13,866 nucleotides of DNA, taken from NCBI GenBank assembly GCA_023388015.1, contig JAEWHB010000160.1, forward strand, positions 1-13,866, read 5' to 3'. The notes below the pieces were generated by a model, which did no database searches, was not told the DNA's origin, and saw only the letters and a list, made by a program, of their open reading frames with translations. Positions 7,505 to 13,866 of this stretch are shown piece after piece. The position numbers and the translations under genes are program-made. This DNA comes from Bacteroidota bacterium. GTDB lineage: Bacteria; Bacteroidota; Bacteroidia; Flavobacteriales; Weeksellaceae. Each line of letters opens with the position of its first letter. Positions within the stretch are counted from its first letter, which is position 1.

Positions 7505-7511
7505 AAAGTAT

Positions 7512-7519
7512 TAATTTTA
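7512..7519 (+). promoter_or_regulatory. Weak candidate -7 box (TAATTTTA) for sppA
   Basis: TAATTTTA matches TAnnTTTG at all but the last defined base. A TTG at 7487-7489, inside the folK coding region, lies 22 bases upstream, within the 17-23 spacing of Bacteroidota promoters. With such an AT-rich sequence a chance match is quite possible. Confidence 0.2.
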
Positions 7520-7528
7520 ATTCTGATA

Positions 7529-9304
7529 ATGAAAAAATTTTTTGGAAATGTTTTTGCCGTAATTGTCGGTAATTTTTTAACTTTTGCACTAATCGCTTTT
7601 GTATTTGGAGGCATCATTCTGTTTTCTATGACAGGTGAATTATTTAAATCCAATGGAGTAAAAAATGGATCTGTATTGGAATTGACCTTTGATATGCCCA
7701 TCAAGGAAAGTTCTATGGATGATGAAGTGAGTTTATTTGGGCCACCGGCTGGTTCAGAAATTTATTACAGGGATATTATCCGTAGTATCAATGCTGCAAA
7801 AGAAGATGATAAAATCAAAGGAATCAGTTTGAAAGTTACTTCTTTTAATGGAGGTGCTTCTCAACTTTCTGACGTAAGAAGTGCTTTGATGGACTTTAAA
7901 AATTCGGGTAAATTTATTTATTCTTATTCTCATAATTCAACACAAGGAGCCTATGTTTTAAATTCTGTGGCAGATTCAGTTTTTCAGAACCCTCTTGGGA
8001 TGGTCTTTGTTCAAGGGATGAGTGCGGAAGTTATGTTTTTCAAGAATTTTGGAGATAAATACGGAGTCGATTTCCAAGTAATTCGTCATGGGGCATACAA
8101 ATCGGCTGTTGAGCCGTATATGCGTGAAGATCTTTCTCCTGAAAACAGAGAGCAGTTGGGTTTACTTCTAAATGATATTTGGACAAATCTTTCTTCTCAA
8201 GTTGCGGAATCTCGGAAAATTTCCATTGAAGAATTTAACCTAAGCGTAGACAGTCTTCATAGTTTTAATCCTTTTAAAGCAATTGAGAATAAATTGGTGG
8301 ATAAGCTTGCTCATGAAGGAGATTATGAAAAAGCACTTTCAAATAGGTTGGAACTTGAAGTAAGTGAGAAAAAATCACTGCGTGAAGTTTTGGGAAATCA
8401 CACCATAAAGCTTCAAGATTATGCCAAATCATTGAAACCTGAAAAAGGCAGAGAGCAGATTGCTGTTTTATATGCTTCCGGGCCTATTGTTTCGGGAGAG
8501 GGATATTCGGGCATTCAATCTGAAGTTTACAAAAAAACAATTCGGGATCTTCAAGAAGATGATAAAGTCAAAGCAGTTGTTTTCCGGATAGACTCGCCGG
8601 GTGGAAGCGCAGATGCTTCTGAAGAAATCCTTTATGAGCTTCGAGAGCTTCGTAAGAAAAAACCGATTATCGTTTCCTTTGGTGATGTGGCTGCTTCGGG
8701 CGGATATTATATTGCCATGGAAGCCGATTCAATTTTTGCCAGTCCCAACACTATTACAGGATCAATCGGGGTATTGGGGATGATTCCTTCTGCTCAGAAA
8801 TTAGCCAATAATGTTGGCATTACAACTGATTATGTTAATACAAACGAAAATTCTGATTTTTTGAGTACTGTATTGAAACCGATGAGTCCTACCGGTATTC
8901 AGACAATGACCAATATGACCGAAAATGTTTATAAAGTATTTGTGAATCACGTTGTAAAAGCCCGTGGGATGAGCTTTGAAGAAGTAGACGCCATAGGCGG
9001 AGGGAGAGTTTGGTCTGGAACACAAGCGCTGAAATTGGGATTGGTCGATCAGCTTGGAACTCTTGAAGATGCCATAACAGCAGCTGCTGCAAAAGCAGAA
9101 TTGGAAAAATATTCAGTAGTTAATTATCCATTTAGAAAAGGTGGACTTGAAGAGTTTTTAAAAGAATATCAGATGGCACAAGCCGATACCATGATTCAAC
9201 AAGAATTAGGACAAAAGTATTATCGGCTTTACCAGCAATTAAAAGATATGAAGGAATTCAACGGCGTTCAACTCCGAATGCCTTTTGAACTAACTATCAA
9301 ATAA
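7529..9304 (+). CDS. sppA: Signal peptide peptidase SppA, long (67K) type
   Basis: Membrane-bound serine protease of the ClpP-like fold that degrades signal peptides left in the inner membrane after secretion. The 591-residue protein has one N-terminal membrane anchor (about 10-34). Two tandem SppA/peptidase S49 domains follow, roughly 80-270 and 310-540. The catalytic Lys-Ser dyad is split between them as in E. coli SppA: K191 in GAYKSAVEPYMRE and nucleophile S390 in DVAASGGYY, the latter preceded by FRIDSPGGS (352-360). Spacing between them (199 residues) is close to that of E. coli (K209/S409). An upstream in-frame ATG at 7478 would add 17 residues and overlap folK; the ATG at 7529 begins MKKFFGNV, directly before the anchor, and is preferred. 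It is divergent from folK and ends at a palindromic terminator. Confidence 0.97.
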   Translation: MKKFFGNVFAVIVGNFLTFALIAFVFGGIILFSMTGELFKSNGVKNGSVLELTFDMPIKESSMDDEVSLFGPPAGSEIYYRDIIRSINAAKEDDKIKGISLKVTSFNGGASQLSDVRSALMDFKNSGKFIYSYSHNSTQGAYVLNSVADSVFQNPLGMVFVQGMSAEVMFFKNFGDKYGVDFQVIRHGAYKSAVEPYMREDLSPENREQLGLLLNDIWTNLSSQVAESRKISIEEFNLSVDSLHSFNPFKAIENKLVDKLAHEGDYEKALSNRLELEVSEKKSLREVLGNHTIKLQDYAKSLKPEKGREQIAVLYASGPIVSGEGYSGIQSEVYKKTIRDLQEDDKVKAVVFRIDSPGGSADASEEILYELRELRKKKPIIVSFGDVAASGGYYIAMEADSIFASPNTITGSIGVLGMIPSAQKLANNVGITTDYVNTNENSDFLSTVLKPMSPTGIQTMTNMTENVYKVFVNHVVKARGMSFEEVDAIGGGRVWSGTQALKLGLVDQLGTLEDAITAAAAKAELEKYSVVNYPFRKGGLEEFLKEYQMAQADTMIQQELGQKYYRLYQQLKDMKEFNGVQLRMPFELTIK

Positions 9305-9306
9305 AT

Positions 9307-9334
9307 AAAAGGAGCGTCAATTGACGCTCCTTTT
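9307..9334. terminator. Bidirectional terminator between sppA and the receptor gene
   Basis: A perfect 28-bp palindrome with 14-bp arms: AAAAGGAGCGTCAA at 9307-9320 followed directly by its inverse complement at 9321-9334. The centre probably opens to leave a small AATT loop. It begins 3 bases after the sppA stop and lies 23 bases past the receptor stop on the other strand. Both strands offer a T-rich tail, so one hairpin can serve both convergent genes. Confidence 0.92.
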
Positions 9335-9357
9335 CTCTATAATTTATATTAATAATT

Positions 9358-11808
9358 TTACATTTCTCCGCCACCGGCTTCCATTTCCATTTCACCATTT
9401 TGTTCTCTTTGCTCTCTTCTTTGATCGCGTTTGGACTGATTGAAACGATAGGTAAAAGTAATGTTGATAGATCTTACGCCCCATCTGTTTCGGCTTTCCA
9501 AAAAGAAATCATCACCCCAAGATTCCATTTCAAAAGCTCGTGTGTTAAATAAATCTCTGACACTTGCAGTGATGGTGGCATTGTCATTGAATAAATCTTT
9601 ACTGATGGAAAGATCCACACCATACATAGGTTTTCTTTCACTTTGAGCTGATTTCATTCCGCCGCGGTAAAATCCTGAAATTTGTGCTGAGAATTTTGCT
9701 GGTAATGTGAAACTATTATTCAACCTCCCAAACCAGCTAAAGCCATCTCCATCAAAATTGGTGGTTCTTGAGACTTCAATTCCTGTTGTAGGATTGGTGT
9801 AAATCTCTGTGTATTCACCTTCTGTGCGGTAACCAAACAAGTTGACATTCCCCATTATATTCCACCATCTCCAAGGACGGTACGTAAATGTCAAATCCCC
9901 ACCATATCTTTCTTCACTACCTACGTTAATTGGTCTTGTAACCAATGTTCCGTTTTCGTTAATTGACTGATAACGTTGAATGTTGTCTTGGGTATTGGAA
10001 TAATAAATATTAGGCGTAATCATGAATTTACCTATTTTGGCAACATATGATAATTCATATGAATCAGTATATTGTGGATTCAGATTTGGATTTCCCATAA
10101 ACATATTCCGATTATTTGAATAGGAAGTAAATGGAATTAAATTCCAACCACGTGGTCTACGAACTCTTCTGCTGTAACTAGCTTGCAGTTGGTCTTCATT
10201 TTCAAATTCGTAATTCAAAAATAAACTTGGGAAGAAATCAACATAATTTTTACGTGTTGTGTTTTCATTCAAAATGGATTTAACCGTAATGTCTGAATTT
10301 TCCATTCGCAATCCTGCGAAATAGGAAAACTTCCCGAATCCTTGTCCAAATTGTGCATAAGCAGCATAAATGTTTTGACGATAATCTGTACGATTGGAAA
10401 ATTGTGGTTTAGGTAACCATTGATCAGAAGATAAACTGTCAACTTTAAAATCAGTAAGCGTTCTGTCCATTTCTCCTCTTACACCCAATTCCAAACGACC
10501 CTTTTCACCAAAAGGATAAGCATAGTCAGCAGAAATGATAACTCGATTTTGGTATTCTGCACTAAATGAACGTTCCGTTGCATCTACCAGATTACCTATT
10601 TCACGCAAATCGCCGTCTTCTGTTTCTTCAGAATAAGTTGCTCTTGCGTCCACGCTAAACTCATGTCCGGGCGCCAGAAATTCATGTTTGAAATTAAAAT
10701 TTCCTTCGACATTAAAATCATCTTCTTTCTCTCTTTCTGTACGTAACGAAGATGCAGTTTGATTCAGTAAAGCATCATAGTCGGTATAGAAAACATCTGA
10801 TTTGTTTTCGTTTTTTCCATTTCTATAATTACCCGATACAGTGAAAGTATTTCTGTCATCTAAATAATATTCAGTTCCCAACATGATGTTGTAACCATTA
10901 TTAATACGGGTGGACTCATTAGTCATATCTTCATAACGCGGAACGCCATCAGAATTAAATCTTGTGGTGTAAGAATTTCCTTCTCTATCCCTTTCTGCAT
11001 AGCGGTAACTTAAATTTGTAAATAAGTTCCATTTCCCGGTTCTGTAATTTAAGTTGGCAGCAGCCCCCAAGGTTGTAGGGATTCCGCCGTTGAGGTTGAT
11101 TGAGCCGTTGAAACCTTGTAACTTACCTTTTTTCAAAATGATATTGATGATACCGGCGCTTCCCTCTGCTTCATAACGGGCAGAAGGATTGGTAACCACT
11201 TCTATTCTTTCCACTACATCTGCAGGTAAGCTTTGCAAAGCCGTAGCCGGATCTGAAATCCCAACCAGAGAAGAAGGTTTACCGTCAATTAGGATTCTTA
11301 CATTTTCATTGCCTCTCAAACTTACATTTCCTTCTCCGTCAACCTGAACTGACGGAACATTTTGCAAAGCGTCTGAAAGCGAACTTCCCTTTGCCATGAT
11401 GTCTTGAGATAAATTATATACTTTTTTGTCAAGTTCCATTCTGTAAGCTTGGTTGTTTCCGGTAATGGTTACGCCTTCCAATGCTACAGCAGAATTTTCT
11501 TCTAATTTAAATGTTCCTAAATTCTGATTTTGAGTTATTTCAATTGACTTTTCAAAAATATTTCCTGTAAAAGATTCTATATATAAAATATAATTCCCGC
11601 CTGCCACTTCAACACTGAAATGGCCATTGATATCTGTAACGTTTCCTGCAATTTCGTCAAATGTTTCAGGATCTTGGATGGAAATAGTCGCATATTCGAG
11701 CGGATTGTTTTGAGCATCAGTAACTTTTCCTGTAAGGGTAAAACTCTGCGAATACGCAATCATACTAATCAATAGTACGGATAATGTAAAAATCTTTTTG
11801 GCTAACAT
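9358..11808 (-). CDS. TonB-linked outer-membrane receptor (CarboxypepD_reg + plug + OMP_b-brl_3-type barrel)
   Basis: An 816-residue outer-membrane protein of the large Bacteroidota family related to TonB-dependent receptors. A signal peptide (1-21, ending AYSQ) leads into a carboxypeptidase-regulatory-like Ig domain (about 22-103: LTGKVTDAQNNPLEYATISI...). A plug-like domain follows (about 110-228) with LSDALQNVPSVQVDGEGNVSLRGNENVRILIDGKP and the conserved VERIEVVTNPSARYEAEGSAGIINIILKK. The remainder (about 230-789) is rich in alternating aromatic/polar strands and ends SINITFTYRF. A 27-residue charged tail follows the last strand and finishes MEMEAGGGEM. The substrate cannot be inferred: no SusD partner or siderophore or metal gene is adjacent. 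Upstream on the same strand is a small secreted LTxxQ-like protein gene, separated by a hairpin. Confidence 0.93.
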   Translation of the reverse strand: MLAKKIFTLSVLLISMIAYSQSFTLTGKVTDAQNNPLEYATISIQDPETFDEIAGNVTDINGHFSVEVAGGNYILYIESFTGNIFEKSIEITQNQNLGTFKLEENSAVALEGVTITGNNQAYRMELDKKVYNLSQDIMAKGSSLSDALQNVPSVQVDGEGNVSLRGNENVRILIDGKPSSLVGISDPATALQSLPADVVERIEVVTNPSARYEAEGSAGIINIILKKGKLQGFNGSINLNGGIPTTLGAAANLNYRTGKWNLFTNLSYRYAERDREGNSYTTRFNSDGVPRYEDMTNESTRINNGYNIMLGTEYYLDDRNTFTVSGNYRNGKNENKSDVFYTDYDALLNQTASSLRTEREKEDDFNVEGNFNFKHEFLAPGHEFSVDARATYSEETEDGDLREIGNLVDATERSFSAEYQNRVIISADYAYPFGEKGRLELGVRGEMDRTLTDFKVDSLSSDQWLPKPQFSNRTDYRQNIYAAYAQFGQGFGKFSYFAGLRMENSDITVKSILNENTTRKNYVDFFPSLFLNYEFENEDQLQASYSRRVRRPRGWNLIPFTSYSNNRNMFMGNPNLNPQYTDSYELSYVAKIGKFMITPNIYYSNTQDNIQRYQSINENGTLVTRPINVGSEERYGGDLTFTYRPWRWWNIMGNVNLFGYRTEGEYTEIYTNPTTGIEVSRTTNFDGDGFSWFGRLNNSFTLPAKFSAQISGFYRGGMKSAQSERKPMYGVDLSISKDLFNDNATITASVRDLFNTRAFEMESWGDDFFLESRNRWGVRSINITFTYRFNQSKRDQRREQREQNGEMEMEAGGGEM

Positions 11809-11824
11809 TCTTTTTTAATTTTCA

Positions 11825-11852
11825 ATAAAAATGCCTTCTTCATAGAAGGCAT
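11825..11852 (-). terminator. Hairpin terminator or attenuator between the LTxxQ gene and the receptor gene
   Basis: ATGCCTTCT (11831-11839) and AGAAGGCAT (11844-11852) form a perfect 9-bp stem with a TCAT loop. On the minus strand it is followed by TTTTATT, a moderate T-tract. It lies 19 bases beyond the stop of the LTxxQ gene and only 22 bases before the receptor ATG. It therefore fits either a leaky terminator or a regulated attenuator more easily than a full stop. Confidence 0.75.
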
Positions 11853-11871
11853 AGATTCGGTTTGATGAGAT

Positions 11872-12246
11872 TTATTTATTTGTCGAATTGGGAACAGATG
11901 ACTTGTTCCTCTCTTTGGACTTCCTTAATTCAATTAAATTAGATTTCTCTAATTGACTGGGTGTCAGTGCTTTTTTGACATCAGATTCTTGTTTCTCAAA
12001 CAATGATTGAGCCTGTTGCTCGTCCAAAGTACCGGAAGTGCGTAATGCGGTAATATCAGAATTATACTTTGATTTAATCTCAAGGATTTGCTTCTTTTGC
12101 GCCTCGCTTAAATCCAACTCCTGACTCCATTTTTCAAAATTTATATTTTTGTGTTTAGAAGCTTTATCGTTTACGATTGGTTTATTTTGGGCAAATGAAA
12201 AGCCAAAGCCCAATAATATAACCATGATGGAAAGTATATTTTTCAT
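11872..12246 (-). CDS. Small secreted helical protein with LTxxQ-like (Spy/CpxP-type) motifs
   Basis: A 124-residue protein with a clear signal peptide (1-19, hydrophobic core then GFSFAQ), so periplasmic or otherwise exported. The mature part is highly charged and almost certainly helical. It contains two LTxxQ-like elements, LSEAQKKQILEIKSKY (46-61) and LTPSQLEKSNLIELRK (94-109), separated by a helical stretch with EQQAQSLFEKQESDVKK. This pattern resembles the Spy/CpxP and related metal-resistance regulator proteins, which bind unfolded envelope proteins or sense envelope stress. The tail is polar (SSVPNSTNK). The similarity is at motif level only; a specific function is inference. It lies 76 bp after proS and 63 bp before the receptor gene, all on the minus strand. 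Confidence 0.8.
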   Translation of the reverse strand: MKNILSIMVILLGFGFSFAQNKPIVNDKASKHKNINFEKWSQELDLSEAQKKQILEIKSKYNSDITALRTSGTLDEQQAQSLFEKQESDVKKALTPSQLEKSNLIELRKSKERNKSSVPNSTNK

Positions 12247-12322
12247 ATATCAATTAGAAAGCGCGTATACCTCAATAATTAGACCAAGTAGGTTCTTTGT
12301 GGATATAATAAATTGTTAAAAA

Positions 12323-13801
12323 TTAATAAGCTTTGGCGTACAATACTTTAAATTTAGCGGGTTGGCCGGAATAGAAATCATTTTTCCCTTCCAAGTCCAC
12401 CTCATCAAAGGGGATGCAGCGGATTGTGGCTTTTGTTTCAGCTTTGATTCTCTCTTCTGTTTCCGAATCACCGTCCCAATAAGCAGAAACAAATCCGGTT
12501 TTATTTTCCAGCACATCTTTAAATTCCTCATAAGTAGCAACCTCAGTTATGTGGTTGTTACGGAATTCAAAAGCTTTGTTGAATATATTTTCCTGAATTT
12601 CTTCCAATTTCTGCTCAATTGTTTCGGCTAGTCCGTCAAGTTTTTCAAAGGATTTTTCAAGTGTATCTCTTCTTGCCAACTCAACCTGACCATTTTCTAA
12701 ATCGCGCGGCCCTATAGCAATTCTTAACGGAACACCTTTCAATTCATATTCATTGAATTTCCAACCTGGTTTTACATTGTCATCATCATCAAACTTAACT
12801 GAAATTCCTTTGGATTTCAATTCAGCAACTAGTTTTTCAGCCACTTCAGAAATGGCGTTTTTTTGTTGTTCATCGCGATAAATCGGAACTATTACCACCT
12901 GAATCGGGGCAAGTTTTGGAGGTAAAACCAAGCCGTTATCGTCTGAATGTGTCATAATCAAAGCTCCTATTAATCGGGTCGAAACACCCCAAGAAGTCGC
13001 CCAGACATATTCTAATGAGCCCTCCTTTGAAGCAAATTTCACATCAAATGCTTTGGCAAAATTCTGCCCTAAAAAATGTGAGGTTCCGGCCTGGAGTGCT
13101 TTTCCGTCTTGCATAAGCGCCTCTATACATAAAGTTTCTTCGGCACCGGCAAAGCGTTCGTTGGGTGTTTTGGCTCCTTTTATTACCGGAATTCCCATGA
13201 ATCCCTCGGCAAATTCAGCATAAACATCCAGCATTTTTTTAGTTTCTTCCCAGGCTTCCTCTTTGGTTGCATGCGCCGTATGACCTTCTTGCCACAAAAA
13301 TTCAGCGGTGCGCAGAAAAAGTCGGGTGCGCATTTCCCATCGTACAACATTTGCCCATTGATTGATAAGGATCGGTAAATCACGGTAGGATTGAATCCAG
13401 TTTTTATAAGTGCTCCAAATGATGGCTTCAGATGTGGGTCTTACCACGAGTTCTTCTTCCAATTTGGCTTCCGGATCAACCATTAGTTTTCCTTCATTGT
13501 CCGGATCGTTTTTCAATCGGTAATGTGTGACAACCGCGCATTCTTTTGCAAAACCTTCGGCGTTTTTTTCTTCCGCTTCAAAAAGACTTTTGGGCACAAA
13601 AAGCGGAAAATAAGCGTTTTGGTGTCCGGTTTCTTTGAACATTCTGTCCAATTCCTGTTGCATTTTTTCCCAAATTGCATAGCCGTAGGGTTTGATTACC
13701 ATACATCCTCTCACTTTTGAGTTTTCTGCCATACCAGTTTGGATCACTAACTCATTGTACCACTTGGAGTAATCCTCACTTCTTGACGTAAGTTTTGCCA
13801 T
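12323..13801 (-). CDS. proS: Prolyl-tRNA synthetase, short eukaryote/archaea-like form
   Basis: Class II aminoacyl-tRNA synthetase that charges tRNA-Pro with proline in the cytosol. The 492-residue protein is the short form without the bacterial INS editing domain: motif 2 follows closely after motif 1, and an extra C-terminal domain ends in YAKAY, as in the archaeal/eukaryotic type. Landmarks are RPTSEAI (121-127), motif 2 RTRLFLRTAEFLWQEGHTAH (158-177), GTSHFLGQNF (239-248), motif 3 GVSTRLIGAL (272-281), the anticodon-binding domain starting near VVIVPIYRDEQ (302-312), and the C-terminal domain with TKATIRCIPFD. The ATG at 13801 gives MAKLTSRSEDYSKWYNELV, the usual start of this type. No clear terminator separates it from the LTxxQ gene. 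Confidence 0.97.
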   Translation of the reverse strand: MAKLTSRSEDYSKWYNELVIQTGMAENSKVRGCMVIKPYGYAIWEKMQQELDRMFKETGHQNAYFPLFVPKSLFEAEEKNAEGFAKECAVVTHYRLKNDPDNEGKLMVDPEAKLEEELVVRPTSEAIIWSTYKNWIQSYRDLPILINQWANVVRWEMRTRLFLRTAEFLWQEGHTAHATKEEAWEETKKMLDVYAEFAEGFMGIPVIKGAKTPNERFAGAEETLCIEALMQDGKALQAGTSHFLGQNFAKAFDVKFASKEGSLEYVWATSWGVSTRLIGALIMTHSDDNGLVLPPKLAPIQVVIVPIYRDEQQKNAISEVAEKLVAELKSKGISVKFDDDDNVKPGWKFNEYELKGVPLRIAIGPRDLENGQVELARRDTLEKSFEKLDGLAETIEQKLEEIQENIFNKAFEFRNNHITEVATYEEFKDVLENKTGFVSAYWDGDSETEERIKAETKATIRCIPFDEVDLEGKNDFYSGQPAKFKVLYAKAY

Positions 13802-13828
13802 CTTTAAAATTTAACATTTAGCGGGTTT

Positions 13829-13859
13829 AACATATGTTTAATTGGCATAGTAATTGCCA
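13829..13859. promoter_or_regulatory. Inverted repeats upstream of proS
   Basis: A perfect 10-bp palindrome AACATATGTT (13829-13838) is followed by a 5-bp inverted repeat TGGCA/TGCCA (13843-13847 and 13855-13859) with a 7-base spacer. Both lie 27-58 bases before the proS ATG, where its promoter should be, though I see no convincing TAnnTTTG box at a normal distance. They may be operator-like sites, part of the control region of a gene beyond the right edge, or chance. Confidence 0.2.
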
Positions 13860-13866
13860 TTTTAAT

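Noticed and set aside
7478..7528. Upstream ATG of sppA
   Set aside because: It would overlap folK and put extra residues before a complete membrane anchor that begins at MKKFF.
7498..7704. Extended N-terminus of FolK
   Set aside because: The 69 extra residues are antisense to sppA and contain no HPPK sequence; the conserved start is MSHNKVNLLLGSN.
9358..11808. SusC-type receptor of a polysaccharide utilisation locus
   Set aside because: No SusD-like gene, glycoside hydrolase or sugar regulator is nearby, and the protein is shorter than typical SusC.
1..13866. Mobile element, prophage, CRISPR array, defence or toxin-antitoxin system
   Set aside because: No transposase, integrase, spaced direct repeats, terminal repeats, or small paired genes were seen; every real gene belongs to a known core or envelope family.

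Overview
The window looks like an ordinary stretch of chromosome from a member of the Bacteroidota, most likely a flavobacterium (class Flavobacteriia). The signs are a CarboxypepD_reg-type TonB-linked outer-membrane protein with a Bacteroidota-style barrel, an OmpA-family protein with TSP3 calcium repeats, the short eukaryote/archaea-like prolyl-tRNA synthetase, a Bacteroidota-type Lgt, moderate-to-low GC, no clear Shine-Dalgarno sequences, and -7 promoter boxes matching TAnnTTTG. Genus or species cannot be fixed from this sequence alone.

Layout. Positions 1-2549 (minus) hold mutS, cut by the left edge only a few residues before its end. Facing the other way, 2661-5329 (plus) is a tightly packed run: a TrmH/SpoU-family RNA methyltransferase, yidD, lgt, a DUF192 lipoprotein and mscL, closed by a rho-independent terminator. 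Apart from the methyltransferase, this run concerns the inner membrane and envelope: membrane-protein insertion, lipoprotein lipidation, a predicted lipoprotein and an osmotic safety valve. Positions 5561-7497 (minus) hold an OmpA-family protein and folK. folK is divergent from sppA (7529-9304, plus), with only 31 bp between the two start codons. Positions 9358-13801 (minus) hold, in order of transcription, proS, a small secreted LTxxQ/Spy-like helical protein, and a large TonB-linked outer-membrane receptor. Convergent gene pairs are separated by near-perfect palindromic, bidirectional terminators.

How the parts fit. Four gene products (the OmpA-like protein, the receptor, the LTxxQ protein and the DUF192 lipoprotein) are predicted to be exported, and YidD, Lgt, SppA and MscL act at or in the inner membrane. 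MutS, FolK, ProS and the RNA methyltransferase are cytosolic housekeeping enzymes. No stretch longer than 300 bases lacks a gene; the longest non-coding gap is 5330-5560, which holds two terminators.

I found no mobile element, CRISPR array, RNA gene, defence system or toxin-antitoxin pair, and no evidence of a new multi-gene system. The observations most worth a second look are small: the LTxxQ gene/receptor pair with a hairpin too close to the receptor start to leave room for a separate promoter; a 7-bp tandem repeat spanning the methyltransferase stop codon, where loss of one copy would extend the protein exactly onto the yidD start; a likely (near-)leaderless yidD promoter; and an acidic, Met-rich tail after the last strand of the receptor.
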